Source: Phytophthora quininea (lineage: Eukaryota > Oomycota > Peronosporomycetes > Peronosporales > Peronosporaceae). From it: a stretch of DNA of 43,523 bases. Below, piece after piece: positions 20,366 to 32,331 of the stretch; the stretch's first letter is position 1; the number at the start of each line of letters is the position of its first letter. The notes under the pieces were generated by a model that was not told the DNA's origin, did no database searches, and was given only the letters and a program-made list of their open reading frames with translations. Position numbers and translations under genes: made by a program. Location of the stretch: assembly GCA_011947345.1 (NCBI GenBank), contig JAAVTG010000930.1:1-43523 (forward strand), given 5' to 3'.

Positions 20366-22829
20366 GTTCGCGCATGGCACATAGTCCAGAGAGCTCGTGA
20401 GAGGTATGGGCTACCTCGATTCGCCCGCTGAATGCACGTGCAACCAATGCGATGGCAGCTTAGAACGACTTCAACTCGGCGTACTGTGACGAAGCAAATC
20501 CTCTGTTCTGGCATATGTCATTTCTCAGACTATCAGCCACTAAATCAGCGATCTGGGTAAGCTGTGTGTGGAACACAGTTGGCAAATGTCAATTTAAGAA
20601 GACTCAACGAAGTCTGGTTGAGCCCAGCCGGACTTAGTAAGGAATAATCTCGACTTGACGAGCTCGAGACCTCAAGGTACGAATAGTCACAGGATGCGAA
20701 GAGTCGCTGTGGCAAAGAATCACCGCGGGCAAGGCAGAGGTAGTAACGAACTATTTCAACGCATATTTGTATAGAAGAATAGGAAACGGAAACCCCTAAG
20801 CGATTCCGCAGTAGACAGCGAGATAACTAACAGAGCAGAAATTTCCAAGTTCTACACAAGTGTACACTCTTGCGGTAAGTCCCTGCGCGGGCTAGATGTC
20901 TGCCGTCGCTCCCTGAGAGGCATAGGTTGTAGGCAAACCTACTGGTAACGCCAAGAGTTAAGGTCGGCCTGTGGAAGGGCATTTCTCGCGACCACAGAAG
21001 ACAAATCTCGCCAACTTGGCGAGTCGACGGGTCTCTAACCCAGAACATCGTTGATATTCGAGTCGGGCGTACGCTGCGCTCGGTGACCTGTGAAAGCGCT
21101 CGCGCGCCGACGTCCATCCTCTGGTGTGAAGTCACAGGGTTGAGGAACGGAGGCTGCCAAGCTCAGGCAGGGCTCTGGAGAGATTGGTAGCTGGCGACTG
21201 CGGAGCAATTCCACCGCTGTTCCGAATCGCGAAGGGACAACCCTGTTTGATTGCGGCACGAGCAGCTCCCGCATGTACGTGAGCGTTGACAGGAGTATTT
21301 TGAACTTTTGCTAACTTGTTTCTTCTGCAGCAGCTCCTCCTGCTTCCACTTGCACTATCCAGTGTAGATCCAACTCTGAGGCCCCACGCCTCATCCTACA
21401 AACATGCGTACAAGCTGCAGCATACTATTCCTTCTTGCTCTTGCCGAGTCCCTTTCGCTGCTGCTTATCCCGGTCTCCCTTACCTTTCGCAGCATCTGTC
21501 ACTGCCAAACTTCGGCAGTGTCCAACTGACTTGGGCGACCAGGCCACCGTCGCAACAAACCCTACCGTAGGCCACACAGCGTCACCGGCCTTGGCGAATT
21601 TGTTATGTGTATTGCGAGGAAGCCAAACTTGACAATTTTGTGTGTTCTTCACCACCACAACTGGTACCGCGACGCGGGAACAGAGTGTGTTTTGTTTTGC
21701 AAGTACCAGCTAACCAAGGTTTCAAGCAACCAAGTGAGAGAGGATGGTCAAGAGATCGACACCACCGAACATCGTGACGCCATCGACGGGTGAAAGCCTT
21801 AGTCAAACTCAGCGAATTTTAGCGACAAATTTATCACCAATGGCCGAATCTGATTTGGGTGACCAATGCGACGGCAGAGGACATGCGCGCGATTAAATTC
21901 GGTGACTTCGACGTCTAGGACTATGAAGAGAAAGCCGAGTACGACAATGTGAAGACGACCGACGAATTACTCAGCGAGGTTGAAGAGCCGACGTTTCATG
22001 TTGGCGGGATTGCAGCTGAACTCAGCTAAGGTGCGAACGATGACGAATATGAATATGAATATGATGTTGCTCAAAGGGAACGTTTGCCCCTCTTGTACCC
22101 CCTCTTGTACCCTGGGCAACACGGAACGCCGACACACCGAGCGCCAGCAAGGTACTCGCGCGTCTCGGGGAAGAAACGAAAAGGGAATGGATGATGATGT
22201 TTGCTCATCTGTCTTGAAGGAAAGCCATGCTCCTTCAATGTTTACCCGCCAACAGTCGTTGTCATCCGCAGGAAGTGATGTAATATCTACAATATCTCCG
22301 GTACGGTACAGTGTATCTCCGACTAAATTTGCTCCAGCACGCCACACACCACTGGCACAGGAAAAATACGGGTGCGCACCGCTGTGGGTTTACCTTAGCA
22401 CTATCATCTTTATCTTTTGCGCATTATAACCACGTATTTCAAACGCTCAGCGTAGTCTGCCGTTTGAGCAACGGAGATTGGTGGCATCCCTTCCACAAAA
22501 GTCACATAATAGCATTCCTCAGCTCTGAACCAATCTTTGTTTTCTTGCGGGTGGTCTCACCAAAACATTGGGACGAACAACATTTGATTGACTTCGCGTG
22601 GAAATTGGACTTGTTCAAGCGACACTATCAACACGACTCGCGGGGAAGTGTGGGTGCTACGTGGCACTGAGAACGAGTCAGTACCAGTGATCGCGCTAGG
22701 CAGACTCATTTCCTAGATAACGTTGTAAAGGATTCAATTCACTCTTCATCTTTCCCTGTAACTGACAGGTGCACCGATGATTCGTGATTAGCTGGACTTT
22801 TACTCACCTTGGGTAGCCGTCGGCGGCCT
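20366..22829. other. Degenerate region, no recognisable gene
   Basis: Short frames occur on both strands (for example 20827-21135 minus, 21980-22429 plus and 22311-22670 plus), but none shows a recognisable domain or continues across its stops. Small local repeats are visible: CCTCTTGTACCC twice near 22090-22115 and an AATATG triplicate near 22044-22062. An acidic reading near 21915-22025 looks protein-like but could not be assigned. This is probably decayed transposon sequence. Confidence 0.5.
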
Positions 22830-23510
22830 GGATCTGCTCTTCGAGTGCTGTGAAGATGTTGGATCTACCGAGAAGAACTGTCTTGGTGAGGTTTGGGAGG
22901 TTGGGGCAGCGTGAGGATCTTCACTCTGTACTGGGTTACAGGTTTCTAGACCACTCGTCGCTTGGATTGACTTGGTCTGGTTCCTAGATCTAGATCCAGG
23001 TGGAGGGGTGCGTTGAGGGGTGTGCTTTCACTTCTTATTCGTTACTTGACGCTTCCAATGGCATGTTGGGTGGTTGAGGGTCGATCGGTCGTCCTGATCA
23101 AGTAGTAACTCCAGTGGACCTTGGATCTGCGGTTGCATACTTGGATCGACGGGGTGCGAGTTGGATCCGGTCAAAATACGATCTGGATGACTCTAGCGCT
23201 GCTTGATCCTGGTGATCCTCACTTAGCGGAGGGGAGCTAATGTAGGTCTCCGCTTCTTCGGCGCTTTGGAAGCGCTATTGCGTAGTACAAGGCGAGTTCG
23301 ACTCGGTATTAAGGAAATTATGAGTGGATTCATGGGGATCCCATCCCAAAATCTATCTCTATATACCCGCCACTGGATAGTATCACCTGGCTTTACTCCT
23401 TGTGGGTCAGACCCACGTCTGAAACGGTCCTATTTGGATACCTGGGCCTTCATACTTGGACCAAAGCGTCAAGTCCAGCTTGTTCCAGTACAGCATGCCT
23501 GATAGCATGC
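22830..23510 (+). repeat. Left arm of a long diverged inverted repeat
   Basis: This segment aligns along most of its length to the reverse complement of about 26190-26920. Shared blocks, in order, are TCTGCTCTTCG, CTTTACTCTG (as CTTCACTCTG), CGCTTGGAT and TCCAGGTGGAGGG. Then come TTGAGGGGTGTG, TTACTTGACGCTTC, AAGTAGTAACTCCAGT, GCTGCTTGATCC, AGATCCCATCCC (as GGATCCCATCCC) and GCCACTGGAT. By eye the arms share perhaps two thirds of their bases with many small indels. Both arms are unusually rich in GATC-containing words such as GGATCT and GGATCC. Either long terminal inverted repeats of one element or two oppositely inserted copies of one LTR would explain this. Confidence 0.75.
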
Positions 23511-26189
23511 GGACAAGAGACTCACGCAAGTACATCCCGTGGCTGGAGCGTCGAGTTTCAGGCTGCCCACCGCTGTCTTGTAAGATAGTCCAGCACGCAT
23601 GACTTGGCGGATGTCAGGCCGATACCCTTCCAGACTCGAGGGCCAAGGTTCTGACACACAGCTGCCTTACTCAACATCTTGGACTCATCAGCCTTCTGGG
23701 CTTTGATGACTTCGGCGAGAGAGTGCATGGAGGGACGTCTAGTGACATCCTTCTTGGCCGCTCGTTCATCACGATCGGCAGCCATTTTAAGCTTGAAACT
23801 CAACGGGCTCGTGGGCCATTTCCGTTTGTCTTTGGGTGTCACTGTCATTGGCGGCTATGATAACTCGGATGCGTTGCTGTTGGTGGCAAATTGAATTGTG
23901 CCTTATTGCTAAGCTTCACCCTCTCTGCTCCTCTTCTAGATGCAGTGCTAGTGCCGACTAGGAGCTGCCCCTTGGGCACAGGAATGCAGATCATTGATTG
24001 CTCGCTGTTGTCGCTTGTTCTTCTGTCGACTGAGGCAACGCAAGTTGCTGACGGCGTGATTACCATCAGCAGCAGGAGAGCAGCTTACTTCACCGAAGAG
24101 TGCTGGTCTAATTGATAGAAGATTATCTCCATGCTTAGCTTGCTTGTGTTAAGGCTGCGGCTGCAGGGGCAAAAGTGACGACAGTGTTTCATGCAGTGTA
24201 AATGCAAGTGGTGTGGATAGACAGGATGCTGTCTCCACAGCGGCCAAGTCAACAAACATAGGAGTACCTGGTATGGAAGTTCCCGCATTTGAAAAGCTGG
24301 GAACAAGTTGTTTGCCTTGCTCTTAGGCGGGCTGCATGCGCTCGGCCCGCGTCAAAAATGGTCTACAGTCTTGACCAGATGTGTCCACAGAATCGATGAA
24401 GAGACGGGTTCTCTATTCCGGTCCACATCGCGTTGCTACACTAAGCACTCCACGAGACCCTGCAGTCGACGCCAATCACCACGTAACTTGACGTGGTTAC
24501 CATAGAGAAAGTCCAGTACGGCGCCGGCGTCGACTGCCTCTTGTGAATTGGCCTTCAGGTAGTTCAGCTGAACCTTGATGCCAGTGAGCTTGTCGTCCAG
24601 TTCTTGGATCTTGCGCTTCAGGGTGTCAGTCTCTGCCTGGTGCTCTTCGGACACGCTCTTGAAACTTCCGGCGAGCTCAGCTTGGCCTTCTGCATGGACT
24701 GTGTCGTGTCGTCCACTTTTACGACATCAGTAATCGCACATGAACTGCCATTTGTGCTTGATGCGGTCAGTTTCTTGTTGGGCTTTAAGTATCTCGCTCA
24801 CTGCCGACGAATCTAGCGCTTCCGCTTGGGCCTTCACCTGGCAGTAGTGCTCCAGGACGCCGCGATGCAGATACGAGTGGGTTGAACACACGACTGTCCA
24901 GGCGGTCCGGATAAAACTGTGCCAGCAACGAGACCACCTCCCGCCGGACTGTGAGCGAATTTGCGTGGACTTCTAACTAGTCATCAGTGAGTGGCTCGCG
25001 GTGGCTCGTGGACAGATCCTCACCTCCACGAACCATGCTTGTTGAAACTGGAACGACGACCAGGAGCGTGTCCTGTGCAGTGTGCTTAGAGGGCACCACT
25101 CAACGTGGCGGTGCTATATTGTCGTCGTGGTCGACCTTATATTTGAGTCGATCCAGCACGATATTGTCAAAGCCGGAGGGTAGGCGCCCAAAACCGAGTG
25201 TCGGCAGCCAGCGAGAAGCTGATTTCGAGCGCGAACAGTCCCTTTGGGTCCTGCTGTACTTGTGATGCTGCCACTAACGGTCAGCGCGTCTGCAGGGGTC
25301 CCTGCCGCAAGATCTGGAAACAACAGTGAAGGGATGCCACACAATGACTACTGTCACCTGCAGACGGACGTGGAGCGATGATGATTGCTTACCAGCACGA
25401 GCTTGCTATCGCTTGTGTGTTGGTGGGCCGGTGGAAGATGTTGCTTTGGCATCTGAATGATGACAATGGAGTTAATGGCGAATACTGGCACAAGATGGTG
25501 GCTGCATCGGCACCTACCAGCGCGAGTCTGTGGCTGCCGTCCTGCTGGTGGGCCGGCGGGTTCCGTAGCCTTAGCCTCTGAATGATATCGTCGAAGACGT
25601 AAATTTAGTGACCATGAAGGATGGAGCATGCGGGCGCTTCAGCTGCCGTACCCTCTCGCGTGTCGTCTGCTGGTGGCCCTGCATCCGCTGCACCTCCAGT
25701 AGCACTGTTCGTTGTTTCCGCCGGGGCACTGGCCTTCTTGGTGCTGCCGCTGGCTGCGGGTACTGTCGCTGCGGTGTCGTCTGTTCCCGCATGTCGTGCA
25801 AGCTTCTTGATGTGTTACGCTTGGCGGAGTCGAGCGTGTACTGGCGGGAAGACCGTTGGATTGTTTGCGATCGCGTGTGAGTCTCCGTGGAGACCGTTTT
25901 GGTGATGGCTGCTGGGCGACCGGGCGCAGAAAGGATGTCAGATGTGGCCAACCGACTGGTCAACTTGTTGGTCGTGTTACCTTAGATTGTGGCACGCTGG
26001 TTTGACTTGCGTTCTTGGCCATGATGTGTCGGCTCAACGCGTGAGATTGCTCTCTGTGGCGAACCGTGCCCAAGAGGGGCGGTTGTGACGACACAAACCT
26101 GCAGTTTCAGGATCAACGTGCTGCTATTGGCCTAAAATCTGTCCCAGGTTGTGGTAAAGCACTTTCCCGGAATTTGGGCCAATACCGGA
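23511..26189 (-). pseudogene. Decayed coding region between the inverted repeats (coiled-coil, gag-like?)
   Basis: Several minus-strand frames together look like one old gene. Near the right arm, an ATG at about 26020 and the frame 25963-25571 give a Thr/Arg/Gln-rich low-complexity N-terminus. About 24860-24436 encodes a coiled-coil block with a KRKIQELDDKLTGIKVQL heptad-like stretch, followed by GDWRRLQGLVECL. The frame 23848-23558 is basic. Between them, frames are short and broken. I recognise no catalytic motif. A retrotransposon gag or a non-enzymatic transposon protein is the best guess. The coiled coil is visible, the assignment is inference. Confidence 0.3.
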
Positions 26190-26920
26190 ACCCAGCATGC
26201 TGGATCTAGACTCAGATCCCCGGATCAGATATGGATACGTCGCGGAAGCGATGGATCCAAGCATGGGTGATCCAGATCTGCAAGTGGGACCGTTCAGATG
26301 TAGATCTGGCACACCAGAGGACTGATCAAGCGACAACATCCAGTGGCAGGTATAGAAATGGTGCAGATGATAGGTTTCGGGATGGGATCTCTATGGATCC
26401 ATTATTAATTTCTTTAGTAGAGAACCGAATTTGCCTTGTACACCACAAGCGCCCTTCCTTGCGCTTAAAATCACGGGAACTACATTGGCCCAGTCAAGCT
26501 ACGTCGGGATCACTACGGATCAAGCAGTGCTCGGGTGATCTGGATAGTGTATTGGTCAGATCCACTTGCAGCCTGGATCCGCTAGTACCAAGTGCGAATC
26601 CGAGGTTTACTGGAGTTACTACTTGTTCAGGACGACTGATTAACTCTCAGCCCCCAAGAGCATGGTATTAGAAGCGTCAAGTAAGGAAAAGGAAGACAAC
26701 ACACCCCTCAAGGCAACCCTCCACCTGGACCCAAAACTCAGGCTCCAGATCCAAGTAGATCCAAGCGATTACTGGTCTGATAACTACTCAAGGACGCAGA
26801 GTAAAGATTCCATGCTGCTCCGGACCTCCCACGTTTCACCACGACATTCGATCTTAATAGATCAAGCGTTCTCGAAGCACCCGAAGAGCAGAACCAGCCC
26901 ATCGACGGGTACTGTCAATT
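26190..26920 (-). repeat. Right arm of the long diverged inverted repeat
   Basis: Read on the minus strand, this matches the plus strand of 22830-23510 in the same block order. Its outer edge lies near 26920 and its inner edge near 26190, leaving about 2.7 kb between arms. The matching stretch AAGTAGTAACTCCAGT (reverse complement at about 26612-26627) and the GTACAAGGC block anchor the alignment. No obvious target duplication could be fixed, because the outer edges fade gradually. Confidence 0.75.
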
Positions 26921-27069
26921 CCGTTTAAAATTTGCCAAAATAGTGCGATTTGCATGTCTCAACAAAATCACCGATCAACCGACGTAGCAACACTATTGGC
27001 TAACGTTCGTTGACAAGAGTGATGGTCAACAAGTTGAAGTGACCATGGAGGAAGTGGCAGCGCAGCAGC

Positions 27070-27275
27070 ATGCGCACCCCCAGCATGGTGTATCACTGTC
27101 TGTACGCGTACTACAAGGTTGGCTACACCAAACAGCACCTCGCACACATCTTCAGCAAGTCCGTGAGCACTCTAACCAACTGGATAAAGACTTATGAGGA
27201 AACGAGGGTCTTCCAACGCGCGAAGAACGCATCTAAACCAACATTTTCCGCTGGCCAACGCACATGGTTGGTTCA
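27070..27275 (+). pseudogene. Tc1/mariner-type transposase N-terminal fragment
   Basis: The frame reads a helix-turn-helix segment (YHCLYAYYKVGYTKQHLAHIF, shown here only to 20 residues or so in concept) with the WIKTYEETRVFQRA block and GQRTWLV. This is the DNA-binding start of an ISXO2/mariner-like transposase. Homology stops exactly where the second copia LTR begins at 27276. The DDE catalytic domain is not found on the left, nor to the right beyond the copia sequences. It is therefore a 5' fragment disrupted by retrotransposon insertion, with the remainder lost. Confidence 0.55.
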
Positions 27276-27568
27276 TGCTGTGATATACTGGTCATCACGG
27301 TTGGTGCTGACCCAGTGGCGTTTGTCCCAAGATTTTAGGCTAAAAGCTTTTGTCCTAGAGGGTGCATAACTGCGGCAGTTGGGTAGTGCAAAGGTGAGGA
27401 AAGTGGAGAGAACATCTTGATGGAAATTGAGCTAAGCTGTAGAGAGAGATTGTTAGACCTCACTTCACAAAATACACAAAGCAGCACAAGCTGCATTTCC
27501 TCACCAAGTTCGTGTGATCTACGTGTCCTGTTGCAGGTGCAAACGCTGACTAGCAACTACAGATTACA
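27276..27568 (+). repeat. 5' LTR of a second copia family
   Basis: It starts TGCTGTGATATAC and ends GATTACA, about 293 bp. The left edge is supported by the matching start of the inverted LTR fragment at 28904 (TGTTGCGATATAC on the minus strand). The sequence after the right edge contains ATTATGAGCTC, similar to the primer binding site of the first family (GTTATGAGCCT). A gag ATG follows at 27605. No second full LTR is present in the window. Confidence 0.65.
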
Positions 27569-27604
27569 AGTGATTATGAGCTCAAGGTGTCGCTTGTAGC
27601 AAGA

Positions 27605-28826
27605 ATGACGAGCACCACAAACTACAACAAGAAGGATGGATTGGAAGACAAGAAGAAGACACACCCACCTTTTGATGGACAGGACTTTGAAGTGTGGTTG
27701 GAACGAATCACCTTGAAGCTCCAACGCAAAGGTCTGTATAAATACTGTGAGGATGAACCCACGGAACCTAGTCATAGCGATGACGAGTCAAAAGGAGAAG
27801 AACCCGAAGAGCATTCTAAGTACGTGATGGAGAGTAGGCAAGCAAAGGAGATCCTGTATGATGGAATAACTGACAAAGTAACGAAAACGGTTAAGTACGA
27901 GGCAACATCGTTCAAAGTGATGGAACACTTGAAAAAGGTACATCGGAAAGACTTACTTTAAGTATGCAGCGGGAATGACAAAGCTGAGGAAGCTCCAGTT
28001 GGACGCCAGTGGCAACATGTTGGACCATCTAGGCGAGATCCGACGCCTAATCGACAGGATTAGGCTGCTCGGGAAGCCGCTGGATGACTTCGAGAAGCCA
28101 GCCCTGCTTATTGGCTCCTACCTAGTGTCTACGACAACGTGGTCGAGACGTTCTTGCCCCCGCACGTACCCACCGACCCGAACGAGCCCCCAAACTATGA
28201 GTAATTGGAACACGCTCTTGAGACTGCGTACGACCGCAGCCAAGACAGCAAGGTGGTAGCTGAAAACACGGAAGAAGAAAAGGTTCTCATCGCTGGTGGA
28301 GGCCGAGGACGTGGTGGAGGTGCTGGACGCGGTCGTGGCTGAGGTCGCGGAGAAGGTTACGGCAGAGGCCGAGGAAATGGCGGTGGCAGACGAGGTTCAC
28401 ATGGGCAAGGTGGCGGACCTGGGGAATGTTATCATTTCAAGTAGAAAGGTCATCATGTGCATGATTGTCCTCATCTGGGCAAACGGCTGCCAAGTGAGAT
28501 GAGGAGCGAGGGCCCGCCACCGAAGCACAGCAAAACAGGAAGAAAGGGAAACTATAATGAATCGGATGATGAGGCCTACGTGATTCTTAATGTGATGAAT
28601 CTAAAAGGCAAGTTGGAGACTCTGGTGCTTCGAGTCATATGACAAACCAGTTGACAAACTTTGTGGATTTCACGCTATTTACTGAGCAAGTGCGTGTCGG
28701 AGGAAATCACTCCTTAAGTGTGGAAGGTATTGGTGCAGTCGTGAAGATGTTGTGTACGAGCAGCGGACAGCGCAGATTGACGTTGCGTGGAGTAAGATAC
28801 GTGCCTGAACTTCAGTGCTGTTTTTA
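27605..28826 (+). pseudogene. Second copia family: gag and protease start, frameshifted
   Basis: The gag opens with ATG at 27605 and contains a PPFDGQDFEVWLERI block typical of copia gag N-termini. It is broken at 27959 and resumes at about 27975-28130. An RGG-rich stretch follows at about 28290-28425. Then comes a damaged zinc knuckle near 28428-28470, where the second Cys codon reads Phe (TTC) and a TAG interrupts. A protease DSGASSHM motif is split by a frame change near 28620-28642, and the protease continues to VPELQC near 28818. There the sequence switches to inverted LTR. Only the 5' half of the element exists on this strand. Confidence 0.7.
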
Positions 28827-28835
28827 TTTTAAATT

Positions 28836-28904
28836 TTCAGCCTAAAACCTCGGGACAAAAGCCACTGGGTCGGCACCAACCGTGAGAACTAGTATATCGC
28901 AACA
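28836..28904 (-). repeat. Truncated 3' LTR of the second copia family, inverted
   Basis: On the minus strand, a purine tract (TAGGTGGGGC) is followed by TGTTGCGATATAC. About 69 bases here match the start of the LTR at 27276, with shared blocks including CACGGTTGGTG, GACCCAGTGGC and TTTTAGGCT. The match ends near 28836, and the plus-strand protease remnant abuts it. This fixes the junction of the two opposed half elements to about 28823-28836. Confidence 0.7.
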
Positions 28905-28911
28905 GCCCCAC

Positions 28912-30468
28912 CTACTGGTTGTCATTGCTGTGTCGGGTACTCATGGACTCATAGGTTTGCTTCGACATCAAACCCATAGCGCTGCGATGTTGCTCAAATT
29001 TTGCTCTTGGCAGTGGCTTGGTAATAGCATCAGCCACGTTTTCATCACCAGGCACTCGCTTCACATCGATTTGCTTCAATTCAATACGCTCACGCACGAC
29101 ATGATGACGAACGTCAATGTGCTTCGGTTGACTGTGAAACTCGGGGTTCTTCGCGAGCTTCTTTGCACTATCATTGTCCACGAATACATCAGAGGGTTCC
29201 ACTTGCTTCACTTTCAACTCTCTCATCATCTGGCGTAGATGCATAACTTCCTGCACTAGCAGACTTAGTGCCATATACTCGGCCTCTGTCGTGTGCAGCG
29301 CCACAGTTCTTTCCGCTCGGCTGCACCACGAAATCCTGCTATCACAAAATTGCGTCAAAAACCAGCAACCGACTTGCAATCATCAACACGATTCGCAAAG
29401 TCAGCATCGACAAAAGCCTTAAGGTGATGCGTCATCTCTTGACTTTGTGTATGGCACAAAGACGCAATTCCCACTCGACCGTCTCCTTCAGATACCGCAG
29501 TCCACGTTTTGCTGCACGCCAACGTAGAATTCCTGGGTTCTCCAATAACTGGCTGCACTCACGAACGATGAAAGCAAAATCTGGCCGCGTGTCTAGCATT
29601 AGATACATCAAACTGCCAATCGCTGCTCGGTACGGTTTAGCCTTCATCAGGCCTCGCCCATCTTTAGTTGTTGGACGCATCGACTTAGACAACTTCAAAC
29701 TTACATAACAAGGCACCTTGCATCCATTACACTTGACCATGTCAAACCACTGCAAAACTTTCTCGGCATACTTCTTTTGATTGATGAATATTGCTCTCTC
29801 TTGCCGGTCGCGCGTGATCTCCCAGCCAAGAATGTCACAAATGGGCCCTAAATCTTTCATCACAAAGCGTTTGAAAAGCATGTGCTTCATGCCTTTCATC
29901 ATGGCATTTATCGGTGCAAACAGAATCAGATGGTCGACGTAGATAGAGATAAACACAAGCCAGCCGTCGACGACCTTCACTGCCACGTCTGCATCACACT
30001 TCATCAGCGTGTAGCCCTCGCTCCCTAGGAACTCCTTCAGCAGTCTAAACCACGCGCGAGGAGCCTGTTTCAAACCATAGCGGCTCTTCAACAGGGCACA
30101 AAGTCCTCTTTTCCTTCCACCACGTAGTCCTCGGGCTGCTCCATATAAACCGTCACGTAAATGCCTCCGTTCAGGAAGGCAGTGATGACGTCCATCTGGT
30201 CTACCTCGTAGTTCCCAATGGCTGCCAGCGTCAGCAAGATGCGCAGTGTTTCTAAGCGCACCACAGGCGAGTAAACTTAAAGGAAATCAATACCATGTAT
30301 CTGCATGAAGCCCTTGATGATGAGCCTCGCTTTGAACCTATCAATATCACCGTTTGCATGATATTTTTCTCGAAATACCCAACGGTTGTTCAGGACCTTC
30401 ATGTCCTTGGTCCATCGCACTAGCTTCCAAGTGCCGTTCTTCAGCAAGGCCTCGTACTCGATATCCAT
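28912..30468 (-). pseudogene. Second copia family: RT and RNase H, minus strand
   Basis: From 30468 leftwards, the RT start (NNRWVFREK, FKARLIIKG) is followed by a gap with broken frames, then RT from 30091 with YGLKQAPRAW. The catalytic box reads YVDH instead of YVDD near 29935, a loss of one active-site Asp. The connection region has DTRPDFAF (about 29600). The RNase H has TTEAEYMAL (about 29290) and KHIDVRHH (about 29120), and ends at 28914-28912 just before the purine tract. Frame breaks lie near 30280, 30095 and 29430-29380. Divergence from the first family is high. Confidence 0.8.
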
Positions 30469-31900
30469 CGCGCCTTTCCACTGGTTGGCTTCATCGCTTT
30501 GTACTGCTTCACCATAGCTGGCAGGCTCAAATATAGCACAAGTCGAAAGGCAGACAAAGTCTTCCTACATCTCCATGGCTTTCTCTTTTGCAATCTCTAG
30601 CTGCATTTGTGCCCGGGCTTTTTCCACTCTGTTCCTGTGACTACCATCAGCTCACTGGTATCATCTTCGCTCATCGACTCCTTATACGCCAGATGCACAC
30701 TGTCACTCAATCATCTCGGAGGTTTGGATACTCGTCCACTCCATGTAACTAGATAAGACTTCTTTTCTCTATCTTTCAGAGCCTCCTCCTCTTGTGGGCG
30801 TTTGCTGTCTGCGCTGCTAAGTGCTCGACACCGTCATCCACCCGAGGCGTCGGCACCTCGGTCGAGACATCCAACTTAAGTCCCTCAGGGCCATGCTCCA
30901 CTGGAGCTGCAGTCGGTGTCGAACACCACTCACTGCGTTAAAATGCTGTGCGCACACGCTTTCTGGGCTTACCTGTTACCATCTCAACGGTGCGACCACG
31001 TTTTGTTCCTGCTCGAAGCAACATTACTCTCAGTGTCATCGCGACACTCTGCCCCACCAGTCTGAAAATTCGCTTCATACTTGTCGTTGGCCTCGCCATC
31101 ACGACGTCCGTCTTCACGACGTTTTTGGCTTCATCCTCTTCGTGAATTTCATCTAGAATGGGCTCGAGATTCCGCTCAGTGCTGTCGTTCAGACCAAATA
31201 CCCCTCCCCTCCCCGTGGACGTAGCACGTGTAGCGGAATCTGCTTCACTTACCAGCACTCTGGCAGGCTTCGCTTCATAGAAGACCGTGGTGCGACTGTA
31301 AAAGGCTTTGCGAGTCTTGCTATCCAGGAATCTGTATCCACGATTTTCTCTAGAATAGCCCACAAGGATGCCTCTCTCGCATTTGCATTCAACTTTCGTC
31401 GTTCAACTTTGTCAATGTATGTGAGAGCTGCACATCCAAATGTTCTCAACTTCGAATATGATGGAGTCTAACGATACCAGACAGTGTACGGTATCTCCAT
31501 GCCTCGCACAGAGCTCGGCATTACGTTCACACAGTATGCCGCTGTCATAATAGCTTCCGCCCACATCGGCTGCGGTAAGTTGAAACGAGACAGCAAGCAT
31601 CTCATACGCTCGGTTAGAGTCCGAATCATCCGCTCGGCAACTCTGTTTTGCTCCGGTGTGTGCTTCGTGCATTCCATCCCGTACTACTGCAATTCTGCTG
31701 GAGCTTTATCAAACTCTTCAGCATTGTCACTTCGTAAGCTCTTCATCCGTACAAGCAGCTGCGTCTTGACTCGTTCGTAATACACCTCAAACTCATAAAT
31801 ATCCGAGCGATGTTCGAGTAAGACCACATATGTACCAGAACGTGGTGTTGGTAACGGGTTGCCATGGCGTTGATATCAACTCCCAATCTTAGTGGAGGAA
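30469..31900 (-). pseudogene. Second copia family: integrase core and linker, minus strand, 5'-truncated
   Basis: The integrase core is readable from about 31860. It includes VLLEHRSDIYEFEVYYERV, the second catalytic Asp in RSDNAEEF (about 31720) and the Glu in NRVAERM (about 31640). A TAG lies between them near 31686. The post-core region has MWAEAIMTAAYCVNVMPS and RTFGCAALTYI (about 31445-31420). The linker (about 31360-30940) is open but in another frame. The first catalytic Asp and the zinc finger are missing, so this half ends within integrase near 31,900. Confidence 0.75.
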
Positions 31901-32331
31901 GACACGAATTGGCTTGGGGGCTTGAGCTGCGAGTGAGGATAGCGCCATCCGATTGCATTTTCCCTAAGGACGTTTACACTGTTGCCCGGAATACCACCAC
32001 GACTTCACTACTGTAGAACATTTGTGCATGCGAACACAGCAGAATTCCACACAAGCGAGTAAAACCTTAAGCCATTTTTTGCCCTACACAGATTTCCCCA
32101 ACAAAAGGAGAATTGCGGCCAAATATTTACCTCGCTAAGTAAATGATGCTATGCAAGTGATTTGCATCTCCGATCAGCAATGTACTACTGAAACACGTTA
32201 AGCTTGGAGGAATGCGCCATCTTGCAGGAAACATACATGCATACCGCATTGCTAGATGGCGGTAACGAATGAACGGCTCGCAGTGATGATCTGCGTAGGT
32301 GCTGTTGCTCTTCATTCATTAAAAACCTACC
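31901..32331. other. Spacer between copia and pogo remnants
   Basis: There is no open frame of note and no recognisable motif. It may include the unseen end of the pogo-type element, since the transposase start lies at 32332, but I could not identify terminal inverted repeats by eye. Confidence 0.4.

Noticed and set aside
20827..21135. Candidate secreted effector frame in the repeat-rich region
   Set aside because: No signal peptide and no RXLR-like or CRN-like motif; likely chance.
21980..22429. 149-codon plus-strand frame
   Set aside because: It includes a Met/Asn repeat from an AATATG microrepeat and no recognisable domain; the opposite strand is equally open.
31901..32331. tRNA or other structured RNA gene in the spacers
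   Set aside because: I saw no cloverleaf-like arrangement of A and B box sequences here or in other spacers by eye.
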